Source: an uncultured Clostridia bacterium
GTDB lineage: Bacteria; Bacillota; Clostridia; Oscillospirales; Ruminococcaceae
Direction: 5' to 3'
Length of the DNA stretch: 8,639 nt
Assembly: GCA_945867255.1 (NCBI GenBank)
Contig: CAMBHV010000043.1
Span: forward strand, 1 to 8,639
Shown: positions 1 through 6,758 of the stretch, piece after piece
Position numbering within the stretch: position 1 is the stretch's first letter
How the letters are laid out: every line of letters starts with the position of its first letter
The notes under the pieces: model-generated
The model's database searches: none
Seen by the model: the letters and a program-made list of their open reading frames with translations, nothing else
What the model was told of the DNA's origin: nothing
Made by a program: the position numbers and the translations under genes

Positions 1-1265
1 CGCTCTGTACCGTAACGTTCTGCACACTGTGCCACATTATAGGTGCCAAACACATTATTTTTTACCGCTTCCTCCGGCGCATATTCCATCAATGGAACAT
101 GCTTATGTGCGGCCGCATGGAACACCACCTGTGGACGGAAATAGGCAAACAGAGCATCCATTTTACGAGAATCCCGCACAGATGCAATGCACACATCCAT
201 ATCCAACGCGTCGGCATATTTGCGGCGCAGCTCCTGCTGAATAGAGTATGCACTATTCTCATAAATATCTACAATAATCAGTTTAGCCGGATTGGAAGCG
301 GCGATCTGCCGGCACAGTTCGGAACCGATAGAACCGCCACCACCAGTGACCATCACTACCTTATTGTTGACAAGTGCGCTGGAATAATTCGATAATTCAA
401 TTTCATCGCGGCCTAAAACGTCTTCCACCCGTACATCGCGCACACGGGAAAGAAGATCTTTGCCATTGGCAATCAGTTTCACAATATCTGGCAGAATACG
501 CACATTGCACTTCGTTTTATTGCAGATTCGCAAAATTCGGCGTTTCCCGGCTTCATCCAGCGTAGGAATGGCAAGCAGGATCGTTTCAATGTCACAGCGT
601 TCTACCAGCTCGGGAATATCTTCTGTCGTGCCCATGATCTCTACGCCCATGATTCGGCGGCCAACCTTCTCCGGCGCATCATCTACACAGCATACCACGT
701 TCATGTCCCGGTTATTGTTTTTAAACACCTCGTGCAACAGTGTGCTGGCTGCATCCCCTGCACCAATCACCAATGTGCGCCGGCGGTTACGCGCGCGCTG
801 CGCCAGCTTAGTGTTGCGATACATTCGATATGTCAGGCGGGAATACAAAGTAAGCGATGCAGAAAACATGGCGCTAAGAAAATATACCGAAATCGGTACA
901 CGACGCTCCTGAAACATCACAAGCGTAAAGATGATGAAAATCGCCACCGCCACAATAGAGGCAACACACAGGCGGAAAAATTCTACAATCTCCGCATAAC
1001 GCCAAAGGCTGTCATACATTCCCATCAGGCCATATACGATCTCATAACAGCAAACAAAGAAAAAGCAGCTGGAAACCAGCAGACTGTTATATTCCGAAAA
1101 AGAAGTACGCCCGGAGATCAAAACCCATGGCAGCAGATAAGAACACGACACAACAAGGATATCAAACACAATCAGTATCTGCTTACGATACTTCTGTGCA
1201 AACTCTGATACAAAGCTGGACAACCGATCATCACCCAAAACCGAATCGAAACGCGCAGAGCTCAC
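1..1265 (-). CDS. CapD/PglF/FlaA1-type membrane nucleotide-sugar 4,6-dehydratase, N-terminal part
   Basis: By family, these enzymes are membrane-anchored short-chain dehydrogenases that turn UDP-N-acetyl sugars into 4-keto-6-deoxy intermediates for capsule, exopolysaccharide or glycan synthesis. The frame is open without interruption for 421 codons and runs off the left edge, so about 200 residues including the catalytic region are missing. Counting from the GTG at 1265, about four membrane segments lie at roughly 29-50, 61-81, 98-118 and 124-141. A first Rossmann-like domain begins at 164 (LVIGAGDAA), and the main SDR domain follows with the NAD-binding TGGGGSIGSEL at 307-317 and HAAAHKHVPLME at 384-394. 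The start is uncertain. No in-frame ATG precedes the first membrane segment. GTG at 1265 and TTG at 1223 (preceded by GGGTGA, 7 nt spacing) are the best candidates. The ATG at about 1286 is in another frame and reaches a stop after 19 codons. The family is clear, the exact sugar product is not. Confidence 0.9.
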   Translation of the reverse strand, partial: MSSARFDSVLGDDRLSSFVSEFAQKYRKQILIVFDILVVSCSYLLPWVLISGRTSFSEYNSLLVSSCFFFVCCYEIVYGLMGMYDSLWRYAEIVEFFRLCVASIVAVAIFIIFTLVMFQERRVPISVYFLSAMFSASLTLYSRLTYRMYRNTKLAQRARNRRRTLVIGAGDAASTLLHEVFKNNNRDMNVVCCVDDAPEKVGRRIMGVEIMGTTEDIPELVERCDIETILLAIPTLDEAGKRRILRICNKTKCNVRILPDIVKLIANGKDLLSRVRDVRVEDVLGRDEIELSNYSSALVNNKVVMVTGGGGSIGSELCRQIAASNPAKLIIVDIYENSAYSIQQELRRKYADALDMDVCIASVRDSRKMDALFAYFRPQVVFHAAAHKHVPLMEYAPEEAVKNNVFGTYNVAQCAERYGTE

Positions 1266-1307
1266 CGGCCAAATGCGCGTACGAATCCATAATATATTAT
1301 CGTTATT

Positions 1308-1336
1308 ATAATACAATATTTAGGGGCAATAATCAA
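1308..1336 (-). promoter_or_regulatory. Candidate sigma-A promoter of the CapD-like gene
   Basis: Read on the minus strand, a -35-like TTGATT (1336-1331) is followed by a 17-nt spacer and a -10-like TATTAT (1313-1308). An overlapping perfect TATAAT sits at 1310-1305, but its distance to TTGATT would be 20 nt. Transcription would begin near 1300, leaving a 35-nt leader to the GTG or about 75 nt to the TTG start. The site lies downstream of a terminator and directly ahead of the gene, which fits a promoter, but AT-rich intergenic DNA produces such matches easily. Confidence 0.4.
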
Positions 1337-1365
1337 TGTTTTGGTCAAGTTCGCCATCATTTTCT

Positions 1366-1404
1366 GAAAAAGCCCCCTGCACAAAGAAAATGTGCGGGCA
1401 GGCT
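1366..1404 (-). terminator. Intrinsic terminator in the intergenic region, upstream of the CapD-like gene
   Basis: On the minus strand AGCC (1404-1401) pairs with GGCT (1374-1371). A small internal loop follows, then an 8-bp stem (CCCGCACA with TGTGCAGG, one G-T pair) and a 7-nt loop TTTTCTT. The hairpin runs directly into five Ts (1371-1367). This is a typical rho-independent terminator shape for minus-strand transcription. The plus-strand side has only a weak T-tract (CTTTGAAAATTT). It lies about 290 nt beyond the thiN terminator, so it either ends an unrecognised short transcript or is part of a leader controlling entry into the polysaccharide gene. Confidence 0.65.
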
Positions 1405-1693
1405 TTGAAAATTTGCAGATACACTTTTTCTGTCGGCTATAAAGCACACCGTACACCCCTCTGCTTACAGAAAAGCACCCATCAGCTTGGAACATCTGTT
1501 GATCACCCATCCAGCGTCTCCTTCATTTTTACATGTGCCAGTATAGGCATGTACCAAAGCTTTCTTGCCGCACTTCGTTCATCATCCTTCTCCACACTGT
1601 TTCCAAGGCTTTTCTGCGGCACATCTGTCTTCAGTGCCCTCAGCTTTCTTCATCGTATATGAAACCGTTCCGATATGTTGCATCGCGTATCCT
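1405..1693. other. Unassigned intergenic stretch between two terminators
   Basis: No known protein family or RNA gene (tRNA, 6S, SRP, RNase P, tmRNA, T-box) is recognisable here. On the minus strand there are short open frames with plausible ribosome binding sites. A 33-codon frame starts at 1683 behind AGGA and ends at 1582. An overlapping ATGATG lies at 1585-1580 behind GGAG. An ATG at 1510 follows AAGGAG with 7 nt spacing. The first frame, if read through two adjacent TGA codons (1584-1579), continues to a TAA at 1465 and is fairly rich in cysteine. The 1510 frame runs through the terminator and through the candidate promoter, so it is unlikely to be a gene. The region may be a small transcribed unit, a decayed gene, or the leader of the downstream locus. 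Confidence 0.4.
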
Positions 1694-1741
1694 AAAATCA
1701 AAAAGCCGGCTGCACACAGGGGTTATCCTGCACACAGCCGG
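1694..1741 (-). terminator. Intrinsic terminator after thiN
   Basis: Four nucleotides after the thiN stop codon, the minus strand forms a hairpin of about 15 bp. It begins with CCGGCTG (1741-1735) pairing with CAGCCGG (1712-1706), and the inner stem includes four G-T pairs and a 6-nt loop. It is followed by CTTTTTGATTTT (1705-1694). The length, GC-rich base and T-tract make this the likely end of the rsmB-to-thiN operon. Confidence 0.88.
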
Positions 1742-1745
1742 TTCA

Positions 1746-2369
1746 TTATCTGTCTTTATCGCATTCCAGATACACAAGGGTTCCTTCTCGAAAAGAAATA
1801 TAGCCGGTTTGCTCCAAAAATTCGTTGCTTACACCCAACGGATATTCTGCAGACAGCGCCGCGTCCTCCAATGAGTATTGAAATCCCCGTAATGAAAGGC
1901 CACGAACTGGCCCCTCCATAGGAAATAGAGATACGTAAACATTTTCTCTTGCCGTAAATTCATATTCCCCAGGTAACAGCACCCGAATGAACGCATTTTC
2001 TCCTCGCAGGCTGGCCCGAACACCGTGCTTTTCCAAGAAAAGAAGCGTACTGATATTGGCCAGTGTATGGTCCAGCCTGCCTCCAATCCCGCCCAGGATG
2101 CACACTTCTGTGCACTGCATTTCCAAAGCTTTCCGTGCGGCAAAATGTGTATCCGTGTCATCTTTCTGAACCGGAAGGCGCAATACCACCCCCTGCTCCG
2201 GCGCCGGAGAACTGTCAAACTCTCCAAGCGTCAAAGTAGGCGAAAGCCCCAGTTTTCGTACAGTTTTCCATCCTGCATCCGCAGCGATGATCACATCTTG
2301 AGAAGAAATATCCGCACACAACTTGGACGGCACGGGCAACCCTGCAAAAATCACACATCGCCGGCTCAT
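1746..2369 (-). CDS. thiN: Thiamine pyrophosphokinase
   Basis: ThiN transfers pyrophosphate from ATP to thiamine, making the cofactor thiamine diphosphate in the cytoplasm. The protein has 207 residues, a normal length. It carries the family landmarks in order: DAGW at 31-34, LGEFDS at 48-53, QKDDTD at 68-73 (nucleotide/Mg region), and GGIGGRLDHTLANI at 93-106, followed by the C-terminal beta-rich thiamine-binding domain. The metal-site motif is usually GDFDS. Here the first Asp is Glu (E50, codon GAG at 2222-2220), a conservative but notable change. Its ATG overlaps the rsgA stop codon as ATGA, which suggests translational coupling, with AGGA 6 nt upstream. It is the last gene before the terminator. 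In related genomes rpe usually sits just ahead of it and is missing here. Confidence 0.95.
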   Translation of the reverse strand: MSRRCVIFAGLPVPSKLCADISSQDVIIAADAGWKTVRKLGLSPTLTLGEFDSSPAPEQGVVLRLPVQKDDTDTHFAARKALEMQCTEVCILGGIGGRLDHTLANISTLLFLEKHGVRASLRGENAFIRVLLPGEYEFTARENVYVSLFPMEGPVRGLSLRGFQYSLEDAALSAEYPLGVSNEFLEQTGYISFREGTLVYLECDKDR

Positions 2370-3241
2370 CGTTTTTCCTGCTCCTTTGCCTGCTCATACA
2401 TCGTAACATAGCTTTCATAACGTGTGCATGATATCTGCCCATCCTGCACAGCGGCACGCACCGCGCATCCTTTCTCTGAAAGATGCGAACAACCTGTAAA
2501 CCGACACTGCCCAAACAGACGTGCAATATCCGGAAAAGCCAGTTCCAAATTTTCTTTTGGGATCGCAGCGGCGCGGGCCATGTCCAGGCTGGCAAATCCT
2601 GGCGTATCTGCCACAAGCCCACCACACGTTTCATATAACACAACCTCACGGGTGGTGTGCCTGCCGCGGCCAAGTTTTTGTGAAATCTCACCCGTTTCCA
2701 GCTGTATTCCAGGCATCAAAGCGCTCAGCAAAGTAGATTTTCCCACGCCGGAGTTTCCGCTGAACACGCTTAATTTTCCGGCCAGCATAGCCCGTACCTC
2801 TTCTAACCCCTGGCCGGAAGATGCGTTTACGCACAACACCGGGAACCCCGCCGTGCTATAGCATCTCTCCAGCTCATCGGCTTTCTGCAAATCGCCTTTC
2901 GTAATCACCAATACCGGCTGCGCACCACGGTCCACTGCGATAGCGCTAAGTTTATCAATCACCAATGTGCTGGGAGAGGGCTGAACGGTGCTTGCCACAA
3001 TAAAGAACTGATCCACATTGGCCACAGGAGGCCTTACAAACACATTTTTTCTGGGCAGCACCTCGGCAATCACCCAAGTGCCCGCATCGTATTGTAAGCG
3101 CACTTGGTCTCCTGCAACAGGAGTGATCCCTCTCTTCCGAAAAATGCCTTTTGGCTTACATTCCACAACGCCATCGGCGGTTTTCACATAGTAAAAACCG
3201 CCGATGCCTTTTACGATATAAGGTTGCTGCTCCATTGTCAT
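2366..3241 (-). CDS. rsgA: Ribosome small-subunit maturation GTPase RsgA
   Basis: RsgA (YjeQ/CpgA) is a circularly permuted GTPase that checks late 30S subunit assembly. Counting from the ATG at 3241 (291 residues), an N-terminal OB-fold covers about 7-70. The permuted G domain follows, with G4 as TKGD at 114-117, G5 around NASSG at 139-143, G1/P-loop GNSGVGKST at 162-170, and G3 DTPG at 212-215. The C-terminal zinc knuckle is complete: C246, C251, H253, C259. The start at 3241 overlaps the upstream PASTA gene's TGA as ATGA. A second ATG two codons later (3235) is also possible. The frame is open further upstream to 3265, but that extension lies inside the upstream gene and matches nothing in the family. 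RsgA is a known partner and substrate of the PrkC kinase in Bacillus (CpgA), which fits its place in this operon. Confidence 0.96.
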   Translation of the reverse strand: MTMEQQPYIVKGIGGFYYVKTADGVVECKPKGIFRKRGITPVAGDQVRLQYDAGTWVIAEVLPRKNVFVRPPVANVDQFFIVASTVQPSPSTLVIDKLSAIAVDRGAQPVLVITKGDLQKADELERCYSTAGFPVLCVNASSGQGLEEVRAMLAGKLSVFSGNSGVGKSTLLSALMPGIQLETGEISQKLGRGRHTTREVVLYETCGGLVADTPGFASLDMARAAAIPKENLELAFPDIARLFGQCRFTGCSHLSEKGCAVRAAVQDGQISCTRYESYVTMYEQAKEQEKR

Positions 3242-4800
3242 TTTACTGCACCACACACTGCACAAATCCAGTGCCCATCCTGCCAGGCAACCCAGGAATG
3301 GTGGTGTCCTGTCACGGAACCATCCGCCACATTCGGATCATGGATTACCCCATCTCCACTTGCCCCAAGGCCGTTGGAAACTCGCAGCGTCACGCTGCCG
3401 CCCTGTGCAATACCGTCACCGGCACTGGGCGACTGGCTCACCACACAGCCTTCCGGAGAGTCACTGTCTACTTTAATAAAGGAATAACTCAGTCCGCGCG
3501 ATGTCAGCAGTCGCCCTGCTTCACTTTGGCTGAGCCCCACACAGGATGGTGCCGTAATCCATCCCACTGCAAGTTCTTCCCGGTTCACATAAACGGTCAG
3601 CGTATCGCCGGCCTCCAGCGTTGTTCCCGCCTTCGGAGATGTGCGCAAAACCGTGTTATAAGGTTTGCTTTCATCCGTTTCGTATTTGATCAGGATGCTA
3701 AGGTTAATCGATTTTACTTTCTCACTGGCAGACGCACGTGTCCACCCCACCATATCCGGCACTTCTACCTTTTCGATTCCGCGGCTGATTCTCAGCGTGA
3801 TACTGGCGTTTTCCTTTACCTCCTTTGGAGGTTTCGGAGATTGATCCACCACATGCCCTTCTGCCACTTCATCGCTGTAAACATCTACGAACTCAATGTG
3901 GAAGCCGCTGTAATCCGGATTGCTTTCAATTTCTTCTTTTGTCATATTATAGAAATTGGGCAATTCCACATCCTGAGATACCGTAAAAAGAGGATTTCCC
4001 GTTGAGAAAAACATGACAAAAATCGAAACCACTGAGGCCAGCACCACCACACCTGTGGTAACTGCTACATAAAATGTAAAGCAGTGGCGCTTACCTTGGC
4101 GTGCGGCACGCTTATTCGCCTTTTTGCTTTCTTCCGCCGCCTGCTGCGCCAAAGGTTCCTCTTTCTCGGCAGCCTGCATCTCGCTATTGGGCATAGCATC
4201 CTCCGATGCAGGCTGCGTTTCCGGAACAGTCTGTTCGCTTTCCTTTTCCGGCTTCAAGTCAAGCTCGCCCGCAGGCTTCTCTTCTTCAACTGGTGCATCC
4301 TCTTCTTCACACTTGGCTTCTTCCTGTGGCTTTGCCTGTTGTTCGGAAGATGATTGTTCCTCCAATAAAAGCTGCTGGGGTTCCTGCTGTGATACGTCCG
4401 TTTTCTCTTCTTGCAAAGGCTCAGGATTCATCTCAGAAGAGACCGGTTGCGGTATATTCTCCGCATCTGCGTCTACGTTGTGGCATTCCGGCACATCTTC
4501 TGTATTCATCACATCCAACGGCACAGTTTGCACTGTCGTTCCAGCTTTATCCGGTTCTTTCTCTTTTTGTTCAGGCACAGATGCGGGCTGCGCAGGCGCT
4601 TGCACCGCATCTTGCTTTTTTCTGCCAGCAGAATGCATCCTGCGCTGTTTTTCCGCTTCGCGGCGTGCAACATTGGAAGCAGATTTTCTGCGCATCCTTT
4701 TTGAATTTTTTCTTTTTTGCGGCGGGTTTCCAGCTGCTGAGTCTGCGTGGACAGGCCCCTGTTCCGCCTGCTGTTCTATTTTGGTTTTGTCATCAGCCAC
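3238..4800 (-). CDS. Kinase-less single-pass membrane protein with three PASTA domains and a His/Cys C-terminal tail
   Basis: I recognise the domains but not a named family. The 520-residue protein starts at GTG (4800) with GAGG 8 nt upstream. Residues 1-240 are predicted cytoplasmic and disordered: a strongly basic patch at about 29-62, then a Glu/Gln/Pro-rich acidic stretch at 76-225, then a basic juxtamembrane run. One membrane helix spans about 241-265. Outside follow PASTA domains at roughly 277-341, 345-406 and 413-477, with typical 'QSPKPP' and 'TLRISRG' signatures. The last 22 residues carry H499-H501, W503, W506, H510, C513 and C516, resembling a small zinc-binding ribbon. PASTA domains bind muropeptides or beta-lactams in known proteins. 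The position right after prkC, the shared first PASTA type and the missing kinase domain suggest a partner, substrate or modulator of the kinase. That role is inference. Confidence 0.88.
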   Translation of the reverse strand: MADDKTKIEQQAEQGPVHADSAAGNPPQKRKNSKRMRRKSASNVARREAEKQRRMHSAGRKKQDAVQAPAQPASVPEQKEKEPDKAGTTVQTVPLDVMNTEDVPECHNVDADAENIPQPVSSEMNPEPLQEEKTDVSQQEPQQLLLEEQSSSEQQAKPQEEAKCEEEDAPVEEEKPAGELDLKPEKESEQTVPETQPASEDAMPNSEMQAAEKEEPLAQQAAEESKKANKRAARQGKRHCFTFYVAVTTGVVVLASVVSIFVMFFSTGNPLFTVSQDVELPNFYNMTKEEIESNPDYSGFHIEFVDVYSDEVAEGHVVDQSPKPPKEVKENASITLRISRGIEKVEVPDMVGWTRASASEKVKSINLSILIKYETDESKPYNTVLRTSPKAGTTLEAGDTLTVYVNREELAVGWITAPSCVGLSQSEAGRLLTSRGLSYSFIKVDSDSPEGCVVSQSPSAGDGIAQGGSVTLRVSNGLGASGDGVIHDPNVADGSVTGHHHSWVAWQDGHWICAVCGAVK

Positions 4801-4868
4801 GGCTTTTTCCTCACTGTATCAGCATATTGATTTCCGAATGCTTAATAAATGATATGCCTGTATGTCCG

Positions 4869-6758
4869 TTAATCTTGTCCTTCGCCACCTTCGCCTGGGT
4901 CCGGCGGCGTAACAGACGGAGATGGTGTCACGGACGGGCTGGGGCTTGTGCTGGGCGATGTGGAAGGTGTAGGAGTCGGCGTGGGCGTAGGCGTAGGCGT
5001 AGGTTCTGGCGAAGGCGCCGGCCCTTTCGATACCGCTTCACCAATCACAAGCGATTCATTTGCTTTCGGGCTCTGATTCACTACCGTACCCGGCGCAGCA
5101 TCAGAATATACTTCTGTTTGCGGCCCCAAGCGCAAATTGCGAGAGGTGAGCAATTTCTTTGCGTCCTCTAACGTCATATTGGTGATATCCGGCACTTTTA
5201 CTTCATTGTCATAGTGCTCACGACTTACATAGATGTATACGGAATCTCCGGTCTTCAGCTGGGCACCAGCAGTAAGTTCCTGGCTTGCCGCATCTGTTAC
5301 TTTAAACACCAGATTCTCCGCCATGTCCTCCCGTTCCTCAATGCGGATGGTCACCACCAAGCCCAGATTCTGCAGTTCATCGCGTGCATCGTATCGTTCC
5401 TTGCCCAAAACATCCGGCAAAGTAACCACCTGCGTGCCTTTGCTGACATACAGTGTCACTGTTGCGTTTGCCTTCACACGCTTAGGCGCTTTGGGGGATT
5501 GATCATATACCAGGCCTTGTGCGTACTCCGCACTGTAATCGTCCTTAATATCGAAGGTAAATGAGGCATATTCCGGGTTATTTTGGATATCCTCCAAAGA
5601 CATCTCCACAAAGTTCGGCAAATCTACGTCCTCTACGTTGCTGAACAATGTGGTTCCTGATGTTTTAAAGATTACAAAAACAAGAATTGCCGCACCCACC
5701 GCAAATGCCGCTGCCATGCCGCCCATAATGGGCAACACAAAACGGCCCTTGCCTTTCCTGGGCCCACGCGCGCTTGCCTTCTTTGGTGCCGCACCGCGCG
5801 CACTTGGCCGTTTTCCGGCTGTGCCGGCAGAACGTCTTTCTGGCGTGTTGCTCACCACCTTATCTATATATCTTGTGGGTTCTTCCGCCATAGGGGCGGG
5901 CTCATCATGATATTCAAACTTTACGTTGGGGTTTCGGCGGAACTCTTCCAGATCCGCCAGCATTTCGCGGGCCGACGGATAGCGGTTGCGCGGGTCTTTT
6001 GCCATGGCTCGCGCTGTGATAGCGGCAAGGCCCTCCGGCACATTGGGGTTCACCTGGCGAAGCGGAGTGGCCGTGTCCGCAATCTGCTTAATGGCAATGG
6101 ACACCGGGCTGTCGGAATCAAACGGCAGGCGCCCGGACAGCATCTCATACATCATCACACCCACAGAGTACAAGTCTGCTTTGGCGTCTGTCACATCACC
6201 CTTTGCCTGTTCCGGGCTAATATAATGCACAGAACCGATAGCTTTGTCCGTCACCGTCTGATTTTCTGAACGGGAAAAGCGCGCAATACCAAAATCCATC
6301 ACCTTGATGGATCCATTCTGCAAAAGCATAATGTTCTGCGGCTTTACATCGCGATGCACAATTCCTTTCTCGTGTGCATGCTGCAAGGCAAGCAATGTCT
6401 GGCGCACAAAGTGCATTGTTTCTTTCACAGTCAAAGGCTGCTTGCGGTAATTCATGTAGTCTTTGAGCGTGATGCCTTCCACATACTCCATCACGATATA
6501 GGAAAGCTTCTGCGTAATGTTGATGTCATAGACCTTCACGATATTGGGATGGTCCAAAACCGAAATCGCCTTGGATTCATTTTTAAAGCGACGCACAAGA
6601 TCGGCATTGTTCATGAACTCGGCGCGCAACACTTTCACCGCAACCGGGCGGTTTTCCTTCATATCCGTGGCTTTGTATACATTGGCCATGCCACCCGCAC
6701 CAAGCAGTTTCTCAATGCGGTAACGGCCGTCCAGCATTTTGTTTGAAACGTTATCCAT
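4869..6758 (-). CDS. prkC: Transmembrane Ser/Thr protein kinase with PASTA domains (PrkC/PknB/StkP family)
   Basis: The 629-residue kinase senses cell-wall fragments or lipid II outside and phosphorylates cytoplasmic targets of growth, division and translation. Its cytoplasmic kinase domain (about 13-273) is intact: glycine loop GAGGMANV at 20-27, ATP-binding K42, alpha-C E61, catalytic HRDVKPQN at 135-142, DFG at 155-157, an activation loop with T168 and T170, and SPEQA at 181-185. A basic Ala/Lys-rich juxtamembrane linker leads to one membrane helix at about 341-364. PASTA domains follow at about 377-441, 443-512 and 518-578. The third is about four residues short in its last strand. The tail (580-629) is rich in Pro, Thr and Ser with six PT repeats. 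I chose the ATG at 6758 because GGAGG lies 6 nt upstream and it overlaps the phosphatase stop by 8 nt. The frame's earlier ATG at 6803 lies inside the phosphatase gene. Confidence 0.97.
   Translation of the reverse strand: MDNVSNKMLDGRYRIEKLLGAGGMANVYKATDMKENRPVAVKVLRAEFMNNADLVRRFKNESKAISVLDHPNIVKVYDINITQKLSYIVMEYVEGITLKDYMNYRKQPLTVKETMHFVRQTLLALQHAHEKGIVHRDVKPQNIMLLQNGSIKVMDFGIARFSRSENQTVTDKAIGSVHYISPEQAKGDVTDAKADLYSVGVMMYEMLSGRLPFDSDSPVSIAIKQIADTATPLRQVNPNVPEGLAAITARAMAKDPRNRYPSAREMLADLEEFRRNPNVKFEYHDEPAPMAEEPTRYIDKVVSNTPERRSAGTAGKRPSARGAAPKKASARGPRKGKGRFVLPIMGGMAAAFAVGAAILVFVIFKTSGTTLFSNVEDVDLPNFVEMSLEDIQNNPEYASFTFDIKDDYSAEYAQGLVYDQSPKAPKRVKANATVTLYVSKGTQVVTLPDVLGKERYDARDELQNLGLVVTIRIEEREDMAENLVFKVTDAASQELTAGAQLKTGDSVYIYVSREHYDNEVKVPDITNMTLEDAKKLLTSRNLRLGPQTEVYSDAAPGTVVNQSPKANESLVIGEAVSKGPAPSPEPTPTPTPTPTPTPSTSPSTSPSPSVTPSPSVTPPDPGEGGEGQD
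4969..5004 (-). repeat. Hexanucleotide tandem repeat coding Pro-Thr units
   Basis: Six consecutive hexamers of the form CCTACG/CCTACA/CCGACT type on the minus strand (plus-strand unit GTAGGC with small variations) encode PTPTPTPTPTPT at residues 586-597 of the kinase. Three central units are identical or nearly so. Because the unit is a multiple of three, slippage would lengthen or shorten the extracellular tail without breaking the frame. Confidence 0.8.

Noticed and set aside
1262..1510. Minus-strand 82-codon frame with AAGGAG 7 nt upstream
   Set aside because: It reads through the terminator at 1371-1404 and the candidate promoter, and overlaps the CapD-like start. The binding site alone is not enough to call a gene.
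1336..1662. Plus-strand 108-codon frame in the intergenic region
   Set aside because: It has no ribosome binding site or domain, and its composition looks random. It also crosses a minus-strand terminator.
3151..4005. Plus-strand frame of 284 codons
   Set aside because: It lies opposite well-supported PASTA and rsgA coding sequence, has no recognisable motif, and looks like a codon-bias shadow.
4124..4852. Plus-strand Ser/Cys-rich frame of 242 codons
   Set aside because: It is the complement of the Glu/Gln-rich disordered region. The composition follows from that and no family is recognisable.
4801..4868. Internal promoter or hairpin in the prkC to PASTA-gene gap
   Set aside because: There is only a weak GCATAT/ATATGC inverted repeat and no convincing -35/-10 pair or T-tract.
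4206..5171. Plus-strand frame of 321 codons, with an Arg/Gly-rich stretch
   Set aside because: It is antisense to prkC and the extra PASTA gene. The Arg-rich part is the complement of the Pro-Thr repeat, and no domain is visible.
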